Source of the DNA: Lepeophtheirus salmonis
Lineage: Eukaryota > Arthropoda > Copepoda > Siphonostomatoida > Caligidae
Assembly: GCF_016086655.4 (NCBI RefSeq)
Contig: NC_052135.2
Location: forward strand, 54,113,671 to 54,177,670
Direction: 5' to 3'
DNA length: 64,000 bases
In this document: positions 23,357 through 35,199 of the stretch, piece after piece
How positions within the stretch are numbered: the first letter of the stretch is position 1
Layout of the letters: each line of letters opens with the position of its first letter
The notes under the pieces: model-generated
The model's database searches: none
Told to the model about the DNA's origin: nothing
Seen by the model: the letters and a program-made list of their open reading frames with translations, nothing else
Position numbers and translations under genes: made by a program

Positions 23357-23831
23357 CAAGGGCGTCCGCTGGATCATATAGGTACATATATATATATATT
23401 TTTTTTTTTTTTTTTGAGGGGTACTGGGTTTTTGGTAATTTTTTTGAAATTTTTTGTAAAAATTAAAATGTTTTGAAAAAAATACAGAAATAAAATTTTA
23501 CATATTAATTTTTTTTTCAAAAATCAATAGTTATTCACAAAAAATATTTTTTTTGGAAAATATTTTTAAATACTACATTATTTCGATAAAAAATTCACAA
23601 CGATTCTAAAAAAAAAAGTAAAATTCAAATATTAAACTTTGTGTAAAAAATTTCTAAAATCCACAGGTGTTCCCTAAATATTAATTTTTTGGGAAAAAAG
23701 TTTCAAAAATCATTGAAATTTATTTACAGAAAATTAAGTTTTTGGGAAAAAATAATTGAAGATTTTTTTATTTTTTTTATTTGGGGATATGCTACAGCCC
23801 CTCCAGCCCACTCCCTGCGGTCGCCCTGTCA
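23357..23831. mobile_element. T-rich MITE, family T (copy 2)
   Basis: Left end 'caagggcgtccgctggatca' and right end 'ctgcggtcgccctg' form an imperfect inverted repeat. The interior is T/A-rich 'attttttgaaaaaaa' reiterations. The 80-codon plus-strand frame at 23689-23931 runs across the right end and is not a gene. Confidence 0.7.
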
Positions 23832-23959
23832 TAGATTCATAGAGATAAGATACAAGAAGTACTTACGTTGTGTAAATACAAGGGATATATTTAGAAGCCT
23901 AGAGTTAGTTAACCAAAACAATGTTAACTAGAATGGACACTGGGGAGAGTGCAAAACCT

Positions 23960-24190
23960 CTGCCTAAAATCAAATTGAGGTATGTTGATACCTTGACCTT
24001 TGAACTTGACCTCTCAAAATTTAATGACCTGTTACTGTGACGATATAACCTATAATCTTTGTACAACATTTGATCTAAATCGATCTGTAACTTTTGCTGT
24101 TATCCCTGTGACTTTCAAACAAATATAAACAGGGCCAAAAGCATCACCTTCGTTCAACTTCGTTGCAGAGGTAAATATAGTCATTTTTAT
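23960..24190 (+). repeat. Dispersed repeat, family I (copy 2)
   Basis: Contains 'taccttgacctttgaacttg', 'aatttaatgacctgttactg', 'atctgtaacttttgctgtta' and 'cgttcaacttcgttgcagag'. This copy shows the uninterrupted sequence at the point where the copy near 57380 carries an insertion. Confidence 0.6.
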
Positions 24191-24699
24191 ATCAATCACT
24201 CCAGATCCTATATGGAGTCATCCTGTACTTCTAAAAAAACCTGAAGAGTTTCATAAAGAAAAATATAGTTAAATCTAAGATACGATAAGGATCGAACATA
24301 GAAATATTAGATGCAACTTCTAAGTTGTTAAGATCCATCTATGCTATAAGTTTTAAGTCCTAATATTTGTAGGTCCTATTTTGATATCCAATAGTTCAAT
24401 ATTTTCCTTAATCGGAATGAAAAAAGGGCTTTTTTTCATTGTTACAAAACTTGGATATTTAAGCCCCCAAATAGCAGACATCAACAATATCACATGAAAA
24501 CTCAATATAGGGGCTGTTTTATGTATAAGAAAATCCCTCTATCCCATCAAAACCTAACAGGATTTTAAATTTGAAACACTATGAGGAAATAAAATTGATG
24601 TCGAAGAGTTCAAATTATTCCAAGGCTTCATTTTCTTGTGATATAAACTTTGCGTTGAGTTTGAATTACAAAAAATTAATACCATGTGTTTCTCAGCTC

Positions 24700-25430
24700 T
24701 CTAAATCATTAATGTAGCCATCCGTAGTGGCAATGATGTCTTCCAGGTGGTAGGGGAAGGCCTGGCATCCGCTGCAGATGTAAACCTCTGTCATGGCGTC
24801 TCAGTGCTGACTGACAGTACCCTGATGGCATCAGTGTTTGGATGACAGACACTGAAGGCCTTCCCTTCAACATGCACTCAAAAGGTGTCGTTGAGGGGCT
24901 TAGAGCTATGAGAAGGCAAAAAAAAAAAAGTTCAAAAGAGTTTTGTAATGGAGAAGATGGTTTTCTTTCATCGGAGGTGTCAAAAGTGGTTTTTTCACCC
25001 TCACAAGGCTCTTTGCACACACTTTTTGATAGCTCACTGTATAGTCTGGTGTAAAACCCCAAGATCTCTTGCATGGGCCCTCATGGACTTGAGTAGATTG
25101 ACTAGGGATTCTTTCTTTAACTCAGCGGGACTTTTTTGAAGGACCCCTTCTTCTTCACCAACGTTTCCAACTTGCTGACTGGGTATACGGTGGTCCTCGA
25201 GACGGCCAACTGCTTGGAGTGGCTGAATGGAAATTCGTCCATCACGTTGAAGTGTACTTTTATCGACTTGTAAATAAGCTAGAGAGCTCCGATATGTTTT
25301 GTTTTGTAACTAATTGCTTATGTTTTGATATATCGAAATATGAATCAATTTCAATTATTCAACCTTCATTAATGATTGAATTAGTAAGTTATTAGACTTC
25401 CATGGACAACCTGGTAGTGCCGTGTATCTA
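24700..25430 (-). pseudogene. maT-type transposase relic, internally deleted
   Basis: Read on the minus strand, the start near 25243 gives 'MDEFPFSHSKQLAVSRTTVY', then 'SLVNLLKSMRAHARDLGV' followed by 'HQTIQ*AIKKC'. This is the helix-turn-helix DNA-binding part of a Tc1/mariner transposase. After stops and frameshifts the sequence jumps to the C-terminal tail, 'DAMTEVYICSGCQAFPYHLE' then 'TTDGYIND' ending near 24712. The catalytic DDD core is missing, a deletion of several hundred bases relative to a full gene. At the 5' side, 'gacttccatggacaacc' at about 25400 matches the terminal repeat of the small element at 57381-57689. The two are therefore likely one family. Confidence 0.8.
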
Positions 25431-25434
25431 CAGA

Positions 25435-25950
25435 CCAGTCGTGTCGATCGTTTAACAATCCCTATAGTATTAGCAAGATGAAGAACCAATTTTTTAATCA
25501 AATATTTTAAAAAAACTGCTAAGATTATTTGTTGTACGTATTGGTATTATGTTATTACCTTCAATGAAAGTCACATTTCATTTGCAAATAATACAACTCA
25601 TATTATATTTGACGTCAATAATGCAACTCAGATTCATCAAAGGGAATGGAAATTCCCATTTTATTGGTAAAGATGCTATCTTTATTATATTTCTCAACCT
25701 TTCCTCATCTAAAATACAACTCCTGCTATGGCTGTCCCACTTTTTAAGGATTCACAATTTTATTTCAGTGTTAAACTAAAGGATTTTTTTTTTGGTTTCA
25801 GTTATTGCTTCCCCCACCCCCTTATCACTCAAAAATGGCGCACGGAGTCTATGCTACAAAAAAAAAGAACATTGTTAAAGCCACATTGAGAAATATGTAT
25901 TATATGAATACAAGTTAATTTACATATTGAATATTTCACTGTGTGGATAA
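25435..25950. other. Spacer, no gene seen
   Basis: AT-rich, with no recognisable feature. The 76-codon plus frame at 25549-25779 lacks protein-like composition. Confidence 0.45.
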
Positions 25951-25954
25951 ATAT

Positions 25955-27322
25955 TAGTGTTGCGTTTCAGTTTGAAAATCTTATACCGGTCTAACAGCAT
26001 GAGGATTTTTTGGTTTATCGGTATAATTTGGTTTTTAAAAGAAGTTAAGCCTGGAACGGTATGAAATAAAAATTCAGTCTAGATAAGTTCCTGAAGAATA
26101 TATCGATATAGATCCGTCTCACCAAGAGAATCAGTTTGAATCGTTCTCATTATAAATTTGATCGATGCCGATTCTACAGCAAGTCGTTACTTTTATTGTA
26201 TCATACAATCTACAACTTTTCCTCCAAAAAGAAAAAAGCCCAAAATCAGTTGGAAGTTCCCCAATAAATCTTTTTGACTAAAGAATAATTGTTCAATCTT
26301 TGTTGGGAGTTGTCAAAAAATATATATAAAGTACTAGAACAGGGATTCTCAACTCTTTTTTTTTAGTAATGTACCACATATAAAATATTCTTTCAAAATA
26401 TCAAGTATCCTCTGGAGTACCTCCGAATAACTCAATGGGTACGCATATCTACACATGAGAACCACTGTACGTTATAATCAGATATTGAACTAAATTTCAG
26501 CTGTTTAACACACTACAAAAAAGGGCTGCTAATCTCTCTCAGCTCACAGCTTCAAAAGAGTTATTTCTAATTCAACTGAACAATATTCACAAAACGGTGT
26601 AGAAAAAAAGAAGTAGAAACATCCACAGCCAACCACAATATACACAGTATATTTTTGGGTTAACGAAGTAATAGATCAATTGTTAAACGCGTGAGTTGTG
26701 TTTCGAATGCGTGAACCATCAATTATGATTTTTAGCGGACCGAACTAATTGGGTTATTTAAAGAACTTTGGTCTGGATAGGTCTTAAAACATAATCATTC
26801 TTGATCCATTTAATTTAAAATTGGTATGGATTGATTATATAAATCAATTGTTGATGACGTCAGCTGTGTTTCCAAATTGTGATCATCGACATACAATAAC
26901 GTTATATGAAGTTAAATATGTTGCATAAATCATATTTGTACCCTTAATAAATTAGGCAGCTAGGGGAGAGGAGAAAGTTGGTCCATAGATAAGGGGTTTC
27001 CAGAGGATTATATATATATTTATATTTTTTATTCTTTTTAAATTATCAGAAATTTAAATTTTAGCTCCAGAGAATCATTTGATCGAATTAAATTAAATTA
27101 AAAAAAGAATTCCTAAAAAAATATTTTTTTTCATTTTTTCATGATCATATCTTATTTTCATATCCTTTTTGAAAAATTCCTTGATTCGGGGGAGGTAGGG
27201 GCACACAGCTCCTCCACGATGAAATATTCGTCTCCGGTAAAATTGAGGGCTGGACCGAAATATATGGAAACACTTGAGACCGAACCGAAAAAAAATCGGT
27301 CTGCGACAGAGTGTCAACACTA
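25955..27322 (+). mobile_element. Composite cluster: F2 MITEs with nested H and T repeats
   Basis: A first F2 starts at 25955 ('tagtgttgcgtttcagtttg') and breaks near 26180. A family H repeat occupies about 26180-26690. A second F2 then runs from about 26700 ('tgatttttagcggaccgaac', 'ttgatgacgtcagctgtgtt') to the F2 end 'gtgtcaacacta' at 27322. Inside this second F2, about 26993-27215 is T-rich sequence opening 'ttccagaggattatata' and closing 'gcacacagctcctccac', a probable small T element. The order implies F2 is older than the H and T insertions. Confidence 0.65.
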
Positions 27323-27659
27323 ATAAATATGTATTTTAACGCTTTCAAAATATACAAATGAAAATATTATATTAAGGAAAAGGCTTTAGATGTAACCCTC
27401 ATTTCTTTTAATGCGCGTTGGGAAAAATATAATGAACATAGATATGTAAGCATACTATAAGTTTGAATCATCTATTGTCCATTCATATACTACGTTAATA
27501 AACGTTGTACATTGAATAACATATATAAACCTGTGATGCACATCTGTATACATAAGTATACCGATATAATTGTGTTTGTTGAAGTTCTTCTACGGGTTCC
27601 TAAAAACATTTGAAGATCATCTTTATAAAAAGTACATTTTAAATATATTAAAAGTACAG

Positions 27660-27965
27660 TACAGGGACGTCCACAGAATTGTATATATATATTTTTTTTT
27701 TTTTTTTGGGGGGGGGGGTTGGAAAAATACTTCAAAAATGAGATTTCATATATTAAATTTTTTCTACAAACATTTCGAAAAATCCACTACTGCTCAAAAG
27801 AAATACAATTTTTTTTGTAAAAAATACTTAAAAAATCCACAGCTGTTCACAGAAAATTAATTTTTTGAAATTTTTTTTAATATTTTAAGTTTTTTGAAAA
27901 ATACTTCGAAACCTATAGTTATTTCCAAATAACTGAAATTTTTGAAAAAAAAGTTTCAATATGAT
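27660..27965. mobile_element. T-rich MITE, family T (copy 3)
   Basis: The left end 'acagggacgtccacagaatt' is a clear family end. A T16 run followed by G11 (27692-27718) and the 'aaaaatacttcaaaaatg' type of interior follow. The right end is not resolved. Frames across this block are low-complexity. Confidence 0.6.
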
Positions 27966-28294
27966 TGGGCGAGTTTGAAAGCCAAAAGTCAGGCAAAAAA
28001 CGATACTATATGCACATGACTTAAATATTTAATTACTACAACTGCATATAATTTCTTAGATCAAAATATGCTTATAATATACATCATGCAGCTCTATATA
28101 CTGTGCACCCGGTGACTCCTTTACATATACAGACTTTGTTTTTTTAGTTCTAAATATCATGTGTGTGATTCCACTATCGTCTAGTGTTTGATCCGGCAGG
28201 ATATATACTAAATGACCATGCATAAAAGATGTCTTTAATAACTTTTTCGGGATACCTGGAGAATGAGATTTAGATTCTGCAATTTTTTTTTCAT

Positions 28295-28830
28295 GTATAC
28301 GAAGTGTGTTCAAAAAGTAAAGTATTATTTTTTTTGTATTTTTAAGAAAAAACATTTATTTATTCATCAATATTTATATTTTTCCTTCAAAGCAATCCCC
28401 CTTTCATACAATACACTAGTGCCAACGGGTTTTCCAATTCTCGAAGCACTTATCATATGTACTTTTCGGTATTGCCTTTTGCTTTTCCAGCAATGCAGGG
28501 TTTATCTCCTCAATCGTTGAAAATCTCCGTCCTTTCATAGGTCTCTTCAGTTTTGGGAACAATAAAAAGTCACACGGGGACAAATTCTGTGAATATGGTG
28601 GCTGAGGCATGATTGAGGTGTTGTTTTTGGCCAAAAATCTATGACAAGCAAAGATGAGTGAGCAGGGGCAATATCGTGATGCAAATGCCATTTTCTCCCA
28701 TACAATTCCGGACGTTTTCTTAGTATTGCTTCTTGCAGAAGGTGCATAAATTTAAAAGAATACTCTTTATTGACGGTATAACCATTTAGTAAGAACTCCT
28801 GATGCACTACACAACGTTAGTCGAAAAACA
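28295..28830 (-). pseudogene. mariner-type transposase relic
   Basis: Minus-strand relative of the relic at 3440-3890 and longer toward the N-terminus. From about 28807 it reads 'HQEFLLNGYTVNKEYSFKFM', then 'LQEAILRKRPELYGRKWHLH', then 'HDIAPAHSSLLVIDFW', which holds the second catalytic Asp. In a shifted frame come 'MPQPPYSQNLSPCDFLLF' and 'PKLKRPMKGRRFSTIEEI', ending in 'FENWKTRWH' near 28418. The third catalytic Asp is Asn ('SQN' for 'SPD'), the same substitution as in the other relic. The terminal inverted repeat end is probably 'gtgttcaaaaagtaaag' at about 28305. The N-terminal DNA-binding domain is not recognisable, so it is inactive. Confidence 0.88.
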
Positions 28831-28834
28831 GGGA

Positions 28835-29339
28835 TTAAAACTTTGACATTTGATCGAAATTGGCGTGTTTTTTTGGTCTTGGCTCACATGGGCTCTTCTA
28901 TCAAAAATGATCGTGATGAGCAATACTCATGCGACGATTATTTTGGCCAAAATTAAGCAGTTTAGGAACAAACTTCACTGAAACTCGTTTCATGCCCAAA
29001 ACGTTTGAAAAAATGTTAGGGGAAAAGCCAACCAATATGTCAATCTCTTCATGAATATAAAATAAGCTGAGTATAATTTAAAGAGTAAATATATGTTCGT
29101 GGCAGTAAAGTAACCTAAAAAAAATAAAAAATCGAGCATACCAAATGTACGTTGCTCGCAATATTTGAAAAGTCGCCTTACTTCATGAACACACCACATA
29201 TTTTTCCATATTTTTGTAGCGACAATATGCTAACTCCAACGTGGATTTAATAATCCTATCTGCAATGCAGTGATGCATTCTGTCAGATAAATGGTGACTA
29301 TTTTACACTGAATATTAGCTGCAGTGTTGTGAAATCCAT
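28835..29339. other. Spacer or decayed transposon flank
   Basis: Contains 'ggtcttggctcacatgggct' and neighbouring sequence that may be further decayed mariner DNA. No readable frame was found. Confidence 0.35.
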
Positions 29340-29700
29340 ATTGTTAGTTTAGGAAATAAACACTCCGTATCCAACAATAATTTAGTTAGGAACTACTACG
29401 AGGCTTATTCTCAATTGTACTCCGAGTCGAACAAGGACTTACAATTGGATGTTGTTCACCTATATCAGTTTGATAACAAAATCACAGAGTGTTGCGTCGT
29501 CTTGCAGCTAAATAATAAAACTTACTAAATTATAATATTTTTTAGTATATAATATATAAAGGTATTACTCCCATACAGGGTGCTGTGAAATTTATTCTCA
29601 GCATACTTCATTTTTAAAAACAAGCTACAGACTGTCACACCACCTTGCAGATAATATATTTTTTTAGTTGGCTCGCCCCCTATGCATACCATTTATACAT
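29340..29700 (+). repeat. Family G (3' half) followed by family L
   Basis: 29340-29480 has 'aaataaacactccgtatcca' and 'ccgagtcgaacaaggactta', the distal half of family G. 29560-29700 has 'tacagactgtcacaccacct', matching family L. An isolated 'atacagggtg' sits at 29573. Confidence 0.5.
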
Positions 29701-29923
29701 TTACTTTAAAGCATTAGTCTCCTTGTAACTCTACCCACTTTTTCCAGCGATGCTCCCATCTCTATAATCCGTCCAAAGCTTGCCTTTATATGTCTCCTAA
29801 TGTTTGAATCTATTATAAGCCTACAGCTTCAAAAGCAACTATTTAATCACAGCTCAATACTTAATTTTGTACATTTTCCCAAAAACACTCGATTTTGTGC
29901 ATTTTCAGAAAAACACTCACATC

Positions 29924-30150
29924 ACAGGGGCGTCTGCAGGATTATATTATTCTTTGGGGTTGTTGGATCTTTGCTTTGTTTTAGGAAAATAATTTTTAAA
30001 ATTATATATTTAGTTTTTTCTATTTTTTTTTAATTCTTTGTGAATAGCTGTGTATTTTTGAAATTTTTCTAGTAAAAAGAAAATAATCCTTAAATGTGTA
30101 TGGGGGGGGGGGTCTTCTATCCTTCTAGCAAACCGCCTGCAGAGGCTCTT
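29924..30150. mobile_element. Short T-rich MITE, family T (copy 4)
   Basis: The left end 'caggggcgtctgcagg' and right end 'cctgcagaggctcttg' are inverted. At about 225 bp it is the shortest copy, with one 'tgtgaatagctgtg' unit and a G10 run at about 30103-30112. Confidence 0.75.
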
Positions 30151-30154
30151 GTAT

Positions 30155-30789
30155 CAATTCACTCAAATGACACTGTTACATAACAATTGAGTGTCAAAAA
30201 TGGCTGAAACTTTGATGAGTAATTGTCATCAGATGATAGATATATGGTACTTTCTTTTATTTACGACTGATGCCATATTCACGTTGAGGTCAGACACTTT
30301 TCAGAAAACCCTTCTAAGTATTATACTACGAGTAAGTAAGAAAATTGTTATAACTTGTGTTTATTGATTCGTATAAAAATCCCATTTATATTCCTCTCCT
30401 TCCATCTTTATCAAAAGAGAAAAAGTAAGAAAAATACACATTGTAATGACTCAAATTATGTATATAAATATATTTCCAACTTTGTATGTTATAAAAAGTA
30501 AGGCCATTTGGCACCGAAATCCACTTGATTTCGAAAAATACATTTGTATATTATATATGTACATACATACAACGAGAAAGAAATCCTTCAAAAGAAAAAT
30601 AATTTCTATTTATAAAAAAATAACCTTTTCTTCCTTTTTATTTAGTTTTTTAAATGGACTCTAATCATATATTCATTAAAAAAGTATTAAGGAGTTGTCC
30701 ATAAATAGCTGACCGTACAGTACTAATGTAATCCTCAATAAAAATTCCTATAGCTAGAGTTGTAAAAAATATGGCCTACTTGATTGTGA
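30155..30789. other. Spacer, no gene seen
   Basis: AT-rich, with lysine-rich chance frames only. Confidence 0.5.
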
Positions 30790-31090
30790 AGAATAGTATT
30801 ATTGGAGTTGAGCAGCTAACCAGTTAAGAAATATTATTAGATCAGCTGCAAGCAGCTGTTGAGAATAAGTTAATAAACACTAATACCTATATATGCATCA
30901 AAGACATATAGGCTCGAATAAGTCCGCTTTTAATCCTCAATTCTACATTGAGCCCGAAAAGGACTTGCCCTTATAACTTCCAAGCAAACTCCCCGTCTTT
31001 CATGAACACACGCACTAGACATTACTTTATATATAGATGTTCCCTTCTCAAGAATAAAAAATAATGATAACAGGTATGGAAAATAAAAAG
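30790..31090 (+). repeat. Dispersed repeat, family G (copy 4)
   Basis: Blocks 'gagcagctaaccagtta', 'gatcagctgcaagcagctgt', 'agcccgaaaaggacttgc' and 'gtctttcatgaacacacgca' in family order. Confidence 0.6.
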
Positions 31091-32590
31091 AACTGTTCAA
31101 CTAAGAATAGCCGTGCCTACTTTTTTGGGACATAATTTATACCCCTCTGTTGATGGATCTCACCCCCTCTACCCCCACCCCGTGGCAACTGTCCTGATGA
31201 AGATATTCGGTTATTTTAAAATGCGTATATCTAATTTTTTTTTTTTAATTTATGAAATGTCCGGTTTTTTATATACAGACGATTGATATTGACATACAAG
31301 TGGGAATTCAAAATAGAATAAGATCAGAAAATCTAAGATCAAGAATGGAATAATAATGATAACTGCTTTGGAAAGTAAAAAAGCTTGTTCAAATGCCAAT
31401 TACAAAAAGCCACTCCTGCTTCATGTCTGAGACTGAGTCTTGAAGTGTGAAAATATTTGAACATTCCTCATTTAGCCGTTTATTCATTCGCTTCTTTTTT
31501 ATAGTTATTCAAAGATATATTTTACAACAAGACCAAAGCTTAACCCATTTTGCAAAAAAAATGGCCACGTGATTCAAATTTTGTTGACTACGTTAATACT
31601 TTTTTGTCTGCTAGGACTGGAGAGGGCATCACCAATCACTTTTTAGCTACTACGCTACTTATATAAATTCACTGAAAGTGAGCCCCTGAAAGAAAGTCAC
31701 AAATTGTGCACTTGGTCTCTTGGCAAATCCGGTAATTATTCTTGACCAGACTGATACTCCTATTTTTGGTGTTACAGGGGGGGTTCGTTTGGCATGGATT
31801 ACAAGGAGGGGTAATCGCCTTTTCCAAATATTTGGGACAACAAATTCACCAATTGATTAATTTTTTTCCGAGTGATACAAGTTTCATCAAGCTATATAAC
31901 AAAAAAAAGCAAGAAAAAATCAGCTGCTTAAGTGCCTGAGTTCGCCTAAGAGAGCGTGCCAAATTGGCAGCATACCTAGATAACTTGCATACCTTGTTTA
32001 TGAGGGGAAAAGTTCCCAGAGCGAAAATTCTTAGGCGAAACATCCTATAACCATTTCTTCCTTATGAATAAATATTTCCGTATGAATTAATGCACAATCC
32101 TAAAGACTGGACTTAGACTGGACTCAACTAAATATATTAGAACCGAACCAACATTATTTATTGGATTAATAACTTTGTAACAAACCTAGAGCTGAGTTAG
32201 TTTATAAATCATAAAAGACTTCTTTTTTATTAAATCCAAAAATGGACCTTCCAAAATACAAATAAATGATTTTTTCTCTCTCTCTAAAATAAGTAATATA
32301 TGCATGACTTTTATATACTTTGATTTCAACAATTCAATTAAACTACGTTCAGATGACGTATCGATCCATGTTTGAAACATATTATTATCATCCAATCTAT
32401 GTTCTTGAAAAGGTTGATTGAATCAAAACAAGAATATAATGACTAGAAAATTCAATTGTTTTCATTTATTGAATCCATGACAGATTTAATAAAATATATT
32501 TATATATTTTGCGAGCAAACTCGTGCAAAAAATGTTAAAATCACTTCGTTACTAGGTTACTATATTCATCTTCGTACATATAAAGGTATG
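31091..32590. other. Spacer with an F1 fragment
   Basis: No gene recognised. An F1-like fragment is at about 32100-32160 ('gactggacttagactgga', 'agaaccgaaccaac'). Confidence 0.45.
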
Positions 32591-32839
32591 AATATACAGG
32601 GTGTGTAAGTGCTTTGAACAAAATCTATGTATATCCAAATAAATGAGCTTTCCGAAATTTTTTCCTTTATAAATCTGAAAAAATCATTCACAAAGACACT
32701 AATTAATTAAGGACACGTCGTATAAGTTTGGGGGAGGTTGTGAATTTGTATTTTATAGAGCTTTAAGGAGGATAGGGACTCAGAGTTGAGGCCGAAGGGA
32801 TCTTTATGTAAAACACTACTACTTTTTTTTTATCTACCA

Positions 32840-33190
32840 TAAATAATTAACAGTAATGAAAATCGTGTGTATAATGGGCATGTTCAAAAAAAGAAACTGA
32901 AAATCAATATGGTACCTATGAAAGTCTGAAGAATGCTTTGGAGGAGATCAGCCACAATCAGCTGTGGCATGGGAGGAGGGGGAGAATAAACAAGGATATT
33001 TGCAAGCATTACTCAAATGCCAATCCCCAATTCTACTCTGAGTCCGACAAGGAATTACAATTATATAGATCTGCCATAGATCCTCAAGGTTACTTTCCGT
33101 CTTTTATAAGCACACACGCATGTTTAACCAGGTTTGAAATATAATTGAGTATATCTAGGAAAGGATGTTCACTACTCAGGAATTAAATAA
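32840..33190 (+). repeat. Dispersed repeat, family G (copy 5)
   Basis: Long copy with 'atcagctgtggcatggga', 'tgagtccgacaaggaatta' and 'gtcttttataagcacacacg'. The 68-codon plus frame at 32938-33144 lies wholly inside the repeat and is not called. Confidence 0.6.
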
Positions 33191-33329
33191 TTGCAAAGAA
33201 AAGAAAATTAATTCTTCAGATTAAACAATTAAAAAAATAAGAAAAAAACAACGGGCCAGCTAATTTTTTTACAGGATTTACATCACTAGTCATAAGAGTA
33301 TAATTGTTTTCAAGAGTACGGGAGTTGGA

Positions 33330-33563
33330 GTGTCAAATCCGTCTGTTCTCGTCAATTCCAGCATCTCTACTCTTCAACAATGTTGAAATTGCATAATGTG
33401 GCAGTTTCTTAAAATGATCTCCTCCGGCCTCACCCTTTGTCCACGGGTCGTCCTCTAATAAAAGATACTCCAATCTACTTTCATGACCCTCCAAAGTATC
33501 AATTGTCCAAATACCATCTTGAAAAAGTTGAGATCCTTCTTCTCCTCCAATAATATGCTAATT
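33330..33563 (-). pseudogene. Coding-like fragment, unidentified
   Basis: On the minus strand one open frame of about 70 codons starts near 33558 ('IIGGEEGSQLFQDGIWTIDT') and continues 'LEGHESRLEYLLLEDDPW' and 'GGDHFKKLPHYAISTLLK'. It ends 'IDENRRI' before a stop at about 33340. The acidic, mixed composition looks more protein-like than most chance frames in this DNA, and local G+C is higher. No family was recognised. An open frame of this length is not rare by chance here. If real, it could be a remnant of an element-encoded protein or a host exon. Confidence 0.25.
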
Positions 33564-33847
33564 ACTTAGCAACACTTTGTTTCACCTCACTTAGAGAAGT
33601 CATTTCCTATTATTAAAAGAAATTGTGATAGTTCAATTCCAAAACGATCTCAATGGTCTATAGAATTTCTTGGCCAAGTGTCCTGACGGACGAATCTCAG
33701 TATTTGATCAATCCCATTGAGAAAATCGCTCTCTCAAATCTCTGCAGTTTTTTTTCTTCTATTGAGTGGAGTTCTTTTTCCATCAGATTACGAAAACAAG
33801 AGGTATATGAACGTGGATAACACAACGTCTGATTTTACAAATTAATA

Positions 33848-34018
33848 ATTACGAATGAGGATAAGGCTATCCCTTATTCAAAAGACTTCCTTGATTTCGA
33901 CATAGCCAAAATTGTCATTCTAAAATTGGGCCTTCCAGTCGATGATCTGTATTATCTGAGCTCAGAAATGAGACTAGGAAAGGCTCTGATAGGAATAAAA
34001 AAGTTGCTAACTCGATAA
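33848..34018 (+). pseudogene. Coding-like fragment, unidentified
   Basis: Plus-strand open frame of about 50 codons: 'NEDKAIPYSKDFLDFDIAKI', then 'LKLGLPVDDLYYLSSEMRLG', ending '...LLTR' and a stop at about 34017. It has no start codon in frame and no recognised family. It lies opposite in strand to the fragment at 33330-33563. Chance is a real alternative. Confidence 0.2.
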
Positions 34019-34149
34019 AAATGTTATATTTTCCAAAAATGTTGTAATTATTCTTATATTCTTGGACAGAGAAAATATGACTATAAAGTAATCATTACTG
34101 CATGAAAGACGAAAAGTAACCCAGATGATTCGTTGCAAAGTTATAAATA

Positions 34150-34350
34150 TAAGTTCTTGATGTACTTTGTGTAGAGTTGAGGATCGACATTGGAATACTT
34201 ATTGCAAATATCATTACTAGATACGGAGTAGGGGTTTTGTTCATTTCCTTCATCTCATTACTGCTTCCAACTAATCTAATGATACGTCATGATAGCTAAG
34301 CTGCTCTACTCCCAAAAATTCACCAAAGGGCCAGGGTGATCAGGTTTATT
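34150..34350 (-). repeat. Dispersed repeat, family G (copy 6, inverted)
   Basis: The complement carries 'gagtagagcagcttagctat' and 'catgacgtatcattagatta', matching the family core. The distal part is toward 34150. Confidence 0.6.
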
Positions 34351-34579
34351 TCAGGTTATTTCATTTTTACACACCGCCGTTTCATACTATTTGAATCTCT
34401 GATTATTTTTGTATTAGTTCTTGTAGTGCCATAATTCACAAAAGAAACTAAAGAATTAAATAAAAGAAAGGGCAATTATTCCAGCTCTAGATAGAAGTAC
34501 AAATTGACCCAATACGACCTATAAAAGTAGAAAAATGGAATATTTCGTAACAAGAGCATACGCACCCTGTATTTAAATA

Positions 34580-35095
34580 GGTCACAGTGTTCGTGATTAT
34601 TTGAAACTTACGAATATGGATTTTGTGTTATGTGGGCTTGAGTGAACGTGGTTTGTGTGTAAATAAGGAAATCCTGTCTCTTTTTCTTTCTTAAGCCTCA
34701 AAGACATGGTTATTAAAAAAAATATACGTAAAAAAAAAAAATGATTCGAACAAATAATGATGATAATGATTGCTATTTGTATTTAGTTTTTTTTTTTGTG
34801 GAAGAAATACTTCCTCTAAATATGCTTTGAGCACGCTGAAAAGGTTTCATTTTTCTTATAATAAAAAAACCCCTACCAATAAGGATCTTCTCTAGCAGCA
34901 GGGAATGGATTATAATAATGAATAAATAAGTTAAAAATGAACACTCATCATAAAAATTTGGAATTGACATTATTTATTCGAATGAAGAGCTTTTATCAAG
35001 GACCAGTAATAGCTGGGCTTGCGGACAAGAAAATACAATTAGTATTTTTGATCCATCATTCAATGAAATATCCCTAAAAATATATAAAAATCCCA
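34580..35095. other. Spacer, no gene seen
   Basis: AT-rich; chance frames only. Confidence 0.5.
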
Positions 35096-35199
35096 TGATA
35101 AGGATCAATGGTGCTTATTTTAGTTTGTAAACAGAGCAACAGACTGACACTGTCTCGCAGAAAAATAATGCTCCTCCTTAAATGATAAAATTATTTAAT

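Larger units (their letters stand above)
32594..34573. mobile_element. Candidate 2-kb element with CAGGGTG ends
   Basis: 'ta|cagggtgtgta' at 32594 and 'tacgcaccctg|ta' at about 34573 form an 11-bp inverted pair with one mismatch, bounded by TA on both sides, as in Tc1/mariner-type insertions. Beyond 11 bp the match is weak. Inside are a forward family G copy (32840-33190), an inverted one (34150-34350) and a less AT-rich middle (about 33290-34020). The pairing of these two ends could be coincidental, since 'acagggtg' also occurs alone at 29573 and 42697. Confidence 0.35.

Noticed and set aside
24842..25139. Two plus-strand frames of 63-70 codons
   Set aside because: They are antisense to a maT transposase relic on the minus strand, which explains the open frames.
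28056..28355. 99-codon minus-strand frame
   Set aside because: It overlaps the terminal repeat of a mariner relic and has low-complexity ends, so it is probably a chance frame.
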